From the NCBI GenBank assembly GCA_009928665.1, contig SACF01000001.1, positions 62,001-126,000 of the forward strand: DNA of 64,000 bases, given 5' to 3'. The DNA comes from Alphaproteobacteria bacterium (GTDB lineage Bacteria; Bacteroidota; Bacteroidia; Bacteroidales; FEN-979). Positions 60,242 through 64,000 of this stretch are shown here, piece after piece; position 1 is the first letter of the stretch; each line of letters opens with the position of its first letter. Below the pieces are notes generated by a model, which saw only the letters and a list, made by a program, of their open reading frames with translations, ran no database searches and was not told where the DNA came from. Position numbers and translations under genes: made by a program.

Positions 60242-62155
60242 TTATTTCAAATGTTTCTCCAGAAACTTCTCCATGACCCGGTAAAAATCGAACCGGTTCT
60301 CTTCATTGTGAAATCCGTGCCCTTCGTTATCCTTGACCATGTATTCAACCACGATTCCCCGCTTTTTCAAAGCATCCACGATCTGGTTCGACTCCTCAAT
60401 GTTGACCCGCGGATCGTTCTTGCCCTGAGCCACGAATAACGGGGTTTTGATCTTTTCGGAATTGAGGGCTGGCGAAGTGGAAACAAACTGGGCGCTGTCG
60501 CTTTGCGGATTGCCTACCATCTCATACATCATATCGAGCATGGGTTTCCAATACGGAGGGATTGTTTTCATGAAGGTGAACAGGTTTGAAACGCCCACAT
60601 AGTCAACCCCCGCGGCATACAGATCGGGTTCGCGAACCAGACCCTGAAGGGTGGCGTAACCGCCGTAACTCCCGCCGTAGAGAGCGATCTTTTTCGGATT
60701 TGCAATACCTTTATCAATCAACCATTGTGTCCCGTCGGTGATATCATCCTGCATGGTCAGCCCCCATTGCTTGAAAGACTTTTCCCAGAATGCCTTTCCG
60801 TATCCGGTGGATCCGCGGAAATTCATCTGCAGGATGGCAAAGCCTCGGTTGGCAAGGAACTGGATTTCCGGGTTGAAATACCAGCCGTCGCGCGCCCATG
60901 GTCCTCCATGCGGATTGACGATCACGGGAAGATCTTTTGCATTCTCCATGGTATAACCAACCGGCAGGGTCAGGTAACCCTGGATCTTCGTACTGTCGCG
61001 GGCAGTATATTCAACAGGTAACATCTCGGCAAGTTCATCCTCACGAAGCCATGGTGCGATGTCGGCCACCTTCTGAAGCTGGTCGGCCGCCCGGTCGTAA
61101 ACGAAGTAACCGCCCAGTGAACGGTCGCTGTAAGCCCTTACCATGAATTTGTCCTCATTCTTGGTCAGTGAAGTAATGTTGAAAGAATAATTGCCCAAAT
61201 GTTTCTGGATGTTGTCGAAAATCTGTTTCCCCTCCTGATCGAAGAAATACCGCTCCTGTTTCCACGATTCGTAGTTGGCGCATACCAGAACCTTTTTCGT
61301 GCGCGACCAGGTCACATCCGATACATCATAATCCTTGTTTTCGTACAATACCTCAAGCTCCTTGCCATTAGCGATATCGAAGATCACCACAGCGCTTTTA
61401 TCGCGGCCAAGATTCGAGGTGGCATACACGTTTTTATTGTCAAACGTGAACATGAGAGGTGTCAGGCTCTCTTTGAAACTGGTTGTGAGAACTGGTTTGA
61501 ATGGATCCGACTCTTTTTCACGGTACAACAATTGGGTGTTCACACCGTCAACGATGGCAATGGCCGCCCGCAACTTCCCGTCGTGATCGAGGATCCAGCC
61601 CTGGATATTTCCCGGATTTTCAGCCAGTTGCTTCATTTCGCCGGTCACGATGTTTAGTCTGAAGGGATCAAAAACCTCCGGGTTACGCTTATTCAGCCCG
61701 ATGATCAGCTCATCGGGAAATTCGTACAGATCGTCGATGATCTCGGTGCGGACTTTTGGGAAATCGGTAAAACACTTCAGATCGCTTCCGTCGATATCGA
61801 CTCCGTACAATTTGAAATTTTCATCCCCCCCGGTGTCCTTGAGAAATACGATCCTGTTCGGATTTTTCCAGAAATATCCGGCAATGTCGCGGTCCTTCTC
61901 CGACGTAAGCCTGATGGCGCTGTCCTTTCCGATTTCCTGCACAAAAAGGTTCATGCGCTTTTCGTAAGGCGCCATAAACGAAAAATGCTTTCCGTCGGGA
62001 GAGATCTGGTAACGCGCTTTTTCGGGATTTTTAAAGAAATCCTCAAGCGGGATCTGTCGTACCTGCATGGGTTTTTTTTGTTTGCAGCCTCCCAAAATCA
62101 GGGAAACGCTGATAAATCCTCCGATCAGGAGGAACAGAAATAAACGTGTCTTCAT
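60242..62155 (-). CDS. S9-family prolyl oligopeptidase-like lipoprotein
   Basis: 637 residues. Lipoprotein signal (FLFLLIGGFISVSLILGGCKQ). N-terminal seven-bladed propeller (about 35-370; YRSDGKHFSFMAPYEKRMNLF-like repeats). Alpha/beta hydrolase domain with the oxyanion region VIVNPHGGPWARDG, catalytic Ser in YGGSYGGYATLQG, Asp in AQGKNDPRVNIEE and His in NEGHGFHNEE. It cleaves peptides, probably in the periplasm, for example dipeptidyl- or acylaminoacyl-peptidase-like. It stands alone with its own terminator. Confidence 0.93.
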   Translation of the reverse strand: MKTRLFLFLLIGGFISVSLILGGCKQKKPMQVRQIPLEDFFKNPEKARYQISPDGKHFSFMAPYEKRMNLFVQEIGKDSAIRLTSEKDRDIAGYFWKNPNRIVFLKDTGGDENFKLYGVDIDGSDLKCFTDFPKVRTEIIDDLYEFPDELIIGLNKRNPEVFDPFRLNIVTGEMKQLAENPGNIQGWILDHDGKLRAAIAIVDGVNTQLLYREKESDPFKPVLTTSFKESLTPLMFTFDNKNVYATSNLGRDKSAVVIFDIANGKELEVLYENKDYDVSDVTWSRTKKVLVCANYESWKQERYFFDQEGKQIFDNIQKHLGNYSFNITSLTKNEDKFMVRAYSDRSLGGYFVYDRAADQLQKVADIAPWLREDELAEMLPVEYTARDSTKIQGYLTLPVGYTMENAKDLPVIVNPHGGPWARDGWYFNPEIQFLANRGFAILQMNFRGSTGYGKAFWEKSFKQWGLTMQDDITDGTQWLIDKGIANPKKIALYGGSYGGYATLQGLVREPDLYAAGVDYVGVSNLFTFMKTIPPYWKPMLDMMYEMVGNPQSDSAQFVSTSPALNSEKIKTPLFVAQGKNDPRVNIEESNQIVDALKKRGIVVEYMVKDNEGHGFHNEENRFDFYRVMEKFLEKHLK

Positions 62156-62270
62156 AGAAAAATATTTTTTATCAATATTACGTTTTTTTAAAGATCAGAT
62201 TTCATTTTTTCGATCATATGCCCTCTTTTCTCTTTGAAAACCCGGTGAGACCTGATATTAAAAAAACACA

Positions 62271-62278
62271 TACCTTTG
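62271..62278 (+). promoter_or_regulatory. Promoter -7 element TACCTTTG
   Basis: TAnnTTTG match 28 nt before the kinase ATG at 62307. Confidence 0.45.
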
Positions 62279-62306
62279 ATAACCAGATAAAAATATTATC
62301 GGCCTC

Positions 62307-63833
62307 ATGCCGTTGATAAAGAAAACGGAATTTGTGGATATCTACCTAAGGAAAAAACGCTGGAAGTTAATCCTGTTCCTCACGGCAGTGCTGATTGTTG
62401 CGGCATCCCTTTACTATACCAACATCCTTGTGAATGAGATCCGAAAGGATGAAAGGAAAAACGTGGAGATCTGGGCCGACGCCATCCACCAGAAAGCCGA
62501 CCTGGTGAATTATACCAACCACCTGTTCGATCAGATAAAAAATGAAGAGCACAAAAGGGTTTCGATCGTGGCCGAAGCCCAGCGGCGCATTATCCAGGCC
62601 AGCGCAAATGAAGACCTCAACTTCTTCCTGAGCATCATCGGCGAAAACAATACCATCCCGGTGATCGTGACCGACGCTTCGGGCAGAATCATAAATTCAA
62701 GAAATATCAACACCGATGGGATCACCTTCCTCGAAGGACCCCTGAAGAAAGAATTCTCACTCTACCCGCCCATCGTGGTAACCTACTATATGAACCAAAA
62801 GATGTTCTTTTATTACAAGGATTCCAACATCTTTGAAGAACTGAAAAAGGTACTCGACAACCTGATCAAATCCTTTTTTTCGGAAGTGGTGATCAATTCG
62901 GCATCCGTTCCCGTTATCATTACCGACAGCACCGGAAAAGAGATCTTCGATTATGGGAACATCCCCGACCTGAAGATAAAAGACCCGGTGTGGGTGGCCC
63001 GTACGTTGAGATCAATGGCCGCTCAGAACACACCCATCAAAGTCGACCTGGCCGACACCGGTATTCATTACATCTACTACCAGGATTCATTTCTTCTGAC
63101 CCAGCTGAAATACTATCCCTTCGTGCAATTTGCCGTCATCACTATCTTTTTGCTGATCGCTTACCTGCTCTTCAGTTATGCACGGAAATCGGAACAGAAC
63201 CAGGTCTGGGTCGGGATGGCCAAGGAAACGGCCCATCAGCTGGGCACCCCGTTGTCATCGATGGTTGCCTGGCTCGAACTGCTGAAACTGAAAGGACTCG
63301 ATGAAGAAACCGTCAGGGAAATTGAGAAAGATGTCCAGCGTCTTGAGACCATTACCGACCGTTTTTCAAAGATCGGATCGACGGCACGACTCGAACCGTT
63401 GAATATTGTGGCTGTTGTTCACGAAACCGTGAACTATATCCGGTCTCGCGTCTCTGCCAAAGTTAACTTTACCATTCAGCCCGGTTCCCATCATGAAATC
63501 CGGGTTCCCCTCAACCTCCACTTGTTCGAATGGGTGATCGAGAACCTGTGCAAGAATGCCGTCGATGCGATGGATGGCAACGGAATGGTGAACATCGTAA
63601 TCACCGAAGATGTTGACCACATCCACCTCGACGTAACCGACACGGGTAAAGGAATCCCCAAATCGCGGTTTAAAACCATCTTCCATCCCGGTTTTACCAG
63701 CAAAAAAAGAGGCTGGGGGCTTGGGCTTACCCTCTCGCGCAGGATCATCGAAAACTATCACAACGGCAGGATTTTCGTGAAATCTTCTACCCTCAACAAA
63801 GGAACCACTTTCCGCATAATCTTGAAAAAATAG
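62307..63833 (+). CDS. Two-TM sensor histidine kinase with duplicated extracytoplasmic sensor
   Basis: 508 residues. TM1 LILFLTAVLIVAASLYYTNIL (about 21-41) and TM2 VQFAVITIFLLIAYLLFSYA (about 273-292) bracket a periplasmic sensor with a twice-repeated pattern (see findings). H-box GMAKETAHQLGTPLSSMVAWL with His310, N-box ENLCKNAVDAMDG, G1 VTDTGKGIP, G2 KKRGWGLGLTLSRRII. No HAMP is obvious between TM2 and the H-box. The signal is unknown and no response regulator is adjacent. hemW begins 4 nt after its stop, so the two genes form an operon. Confidence 0.93.
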   Translation: MPLIKKTEFVDIYLRKKRWKLILFLTAVLIVAASLYYTNILVNEIRKDERKNVEIWADAIHQKADLVNYTNHLFDQIKNEEHKRVSIVAEAQRRIIQASANEDLNFFLSIIGENNTIPVIVTDASGRIINSRNINTDGITFLEGPLKKEFSLYPPIVVTYYMNQKMFFYYKDSNIFEELKKVLDNLIKSFFSEVVINSASVPVIITDSTGKEIFDYGNIPDLKIKDPVWVARTLRSMAAQNTPIKVDLADTGIHYIYYQDSFLLTQLKYYPFVQFAVITIFLLIAYLLFSYARKSEQNQVWVGMAKETAHQLGTPLSSMVAWLELLKLKGLDEETVREIEKDVQRLETITDRFSKIGSTARLEPLNIVAVVHETVNYIRSRVSAKVNFTIQPGSHHEIRVPLNLHLFEWVIENLCKNAVDAMDGNGMVNIVITEDVDHIHLDVTDTGKGIPKSRFKTIFHPGFTSKKRGWGLGLTLSRRIIENYHNGRIFVKSSTLNKGTTFRIILKK

Positions 63834-63837
63834 GACT

Positions 63838-64000
63838 TTGACCGGAATCTATGTCCATATCCCTTTTTGCAAAAGCAAATGTCCATATTGTAACTTCTTT
63901 TCGCTCGCTTCCCGAAAATACAAACTCACTTTTCTTCAGGCCCTGAGTCGGGAAGTTGAACTTACTTCCGGCTACCTTGAAGGCCAGCCGGTCACTACTG
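63838..64000 (+). CDS. hemW: Radical SAM family heme chaperone HemW (3' end outside window)
   Basis: Only the first 54 codons are present. A TTG start at 63838 is followed by TGIYVHIPFCKSKCPYCNFFS, the radical SAM CxxxCxxC cluster of HemW/HemN. HemW inserts heme into respiratory enzymes rather than oxidising coproporphyrinogen. It lies 4 nt past the sensor kinase stop. Confidence 0.85.
   Translation, partial: MTGIYVHIPFCKSKCPYCNFFSLASRKYKLTFLQALSREVELTSGYLEGQPVTT

Overview
The window is chromosomal DNA from a member of the Bacteroidota, most likely a Bacteroidales-type anaerobe. Evidence: several secreted proteins end in type IX secretion (T9SS) sorting domains; many genes are preceded by the Bacteroidota -7 element TAnnTTTG, sometimes with a TTTG -33 box 18-20 nt upstream; the ATP synthase genes lie in the order a-c-b-delta-alpha-gamma with no beta or epsilon gene beside them; a Bacteroidota-type EF-G paralog is present. 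No rRNA, tRNA, CRISPR array or intact insertion sequence was seen.

Layout. 0-12 kb: 3' part of a GH27 alpha-galactosidase, a threonine dehydrogenase/epimerase-like enzyme, two lipoproteins, an ADP-forming acyl-CoA synthetase fused to a GNAT acetyltransferase, an outer-membrane protein, an ORF6N protein and a large T9SS surface protein. 12-17 kb: a leftward cluster joining acetyl-CoA synthetase, a free-standing acyl carrier protein, a Kbl-like alpha-oxoamine synthase and an acetate (SatP-type) transporter, with holo-ACP synthase just upstream. This is the best candidate here for an undescribed pathway. 17-26 kb: a membrane protein with an anti-sigma-like N-terminus, a zinc phospholipase C-like exported protein, true Kbl, an MFS exporter, the EF-G paralog and a PfkB kinase. 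26-30 kb: methionine sulfoxide reductase BA, a TPR protein, DUF3109 and ferritin. 30-35 kb: the ATP synthase operon, with strong intergenic hairpins after the c and delta subunit genes. 35-40 kb: a TolC plus membrane-fusion pair without a permease, then tsaB and ispG. 40-50 kb: a leftward cell-surface operon (amidase, glycosyltransferase, deacetylase, O-antigen ligase-like, lipid kinase), pgk plus a GT9 glycosyltransferase, and CvpA/MlaF/MlaE.

50.6-58.9 kb reads like an accessory, partly decayed region. It holds three orphan remnants of T9SS sorting domains, a small antitoxin-like gene interrupted by a stop codon, small membrane proteins, an intact secreted M28 peptidase, an OmpA-family protein, NudC, an NTF2-like protein and an exported PNPOx-like flavoprotein. 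The window closes with GDP-mannose synthesis (manC), a lipoprotein S9 peptidase, a two-TM sensor kinase and the start of hemW.

Connections. Threonine dehydrogenase-like (1.6 kb) and Kbl (19.5 kb) can together convert threonine to glycine and acetyl-CoA. Acetate handling appears three times: the ADP-forming ligase, the AMP-forming synthetase and the SatP transporter. The GNAT tail of the first could acetylate the catalytic lysine of the second. Starts given here were moved downstream of the longest open frame wherever a promoter, signal peptide or family length argued for it.
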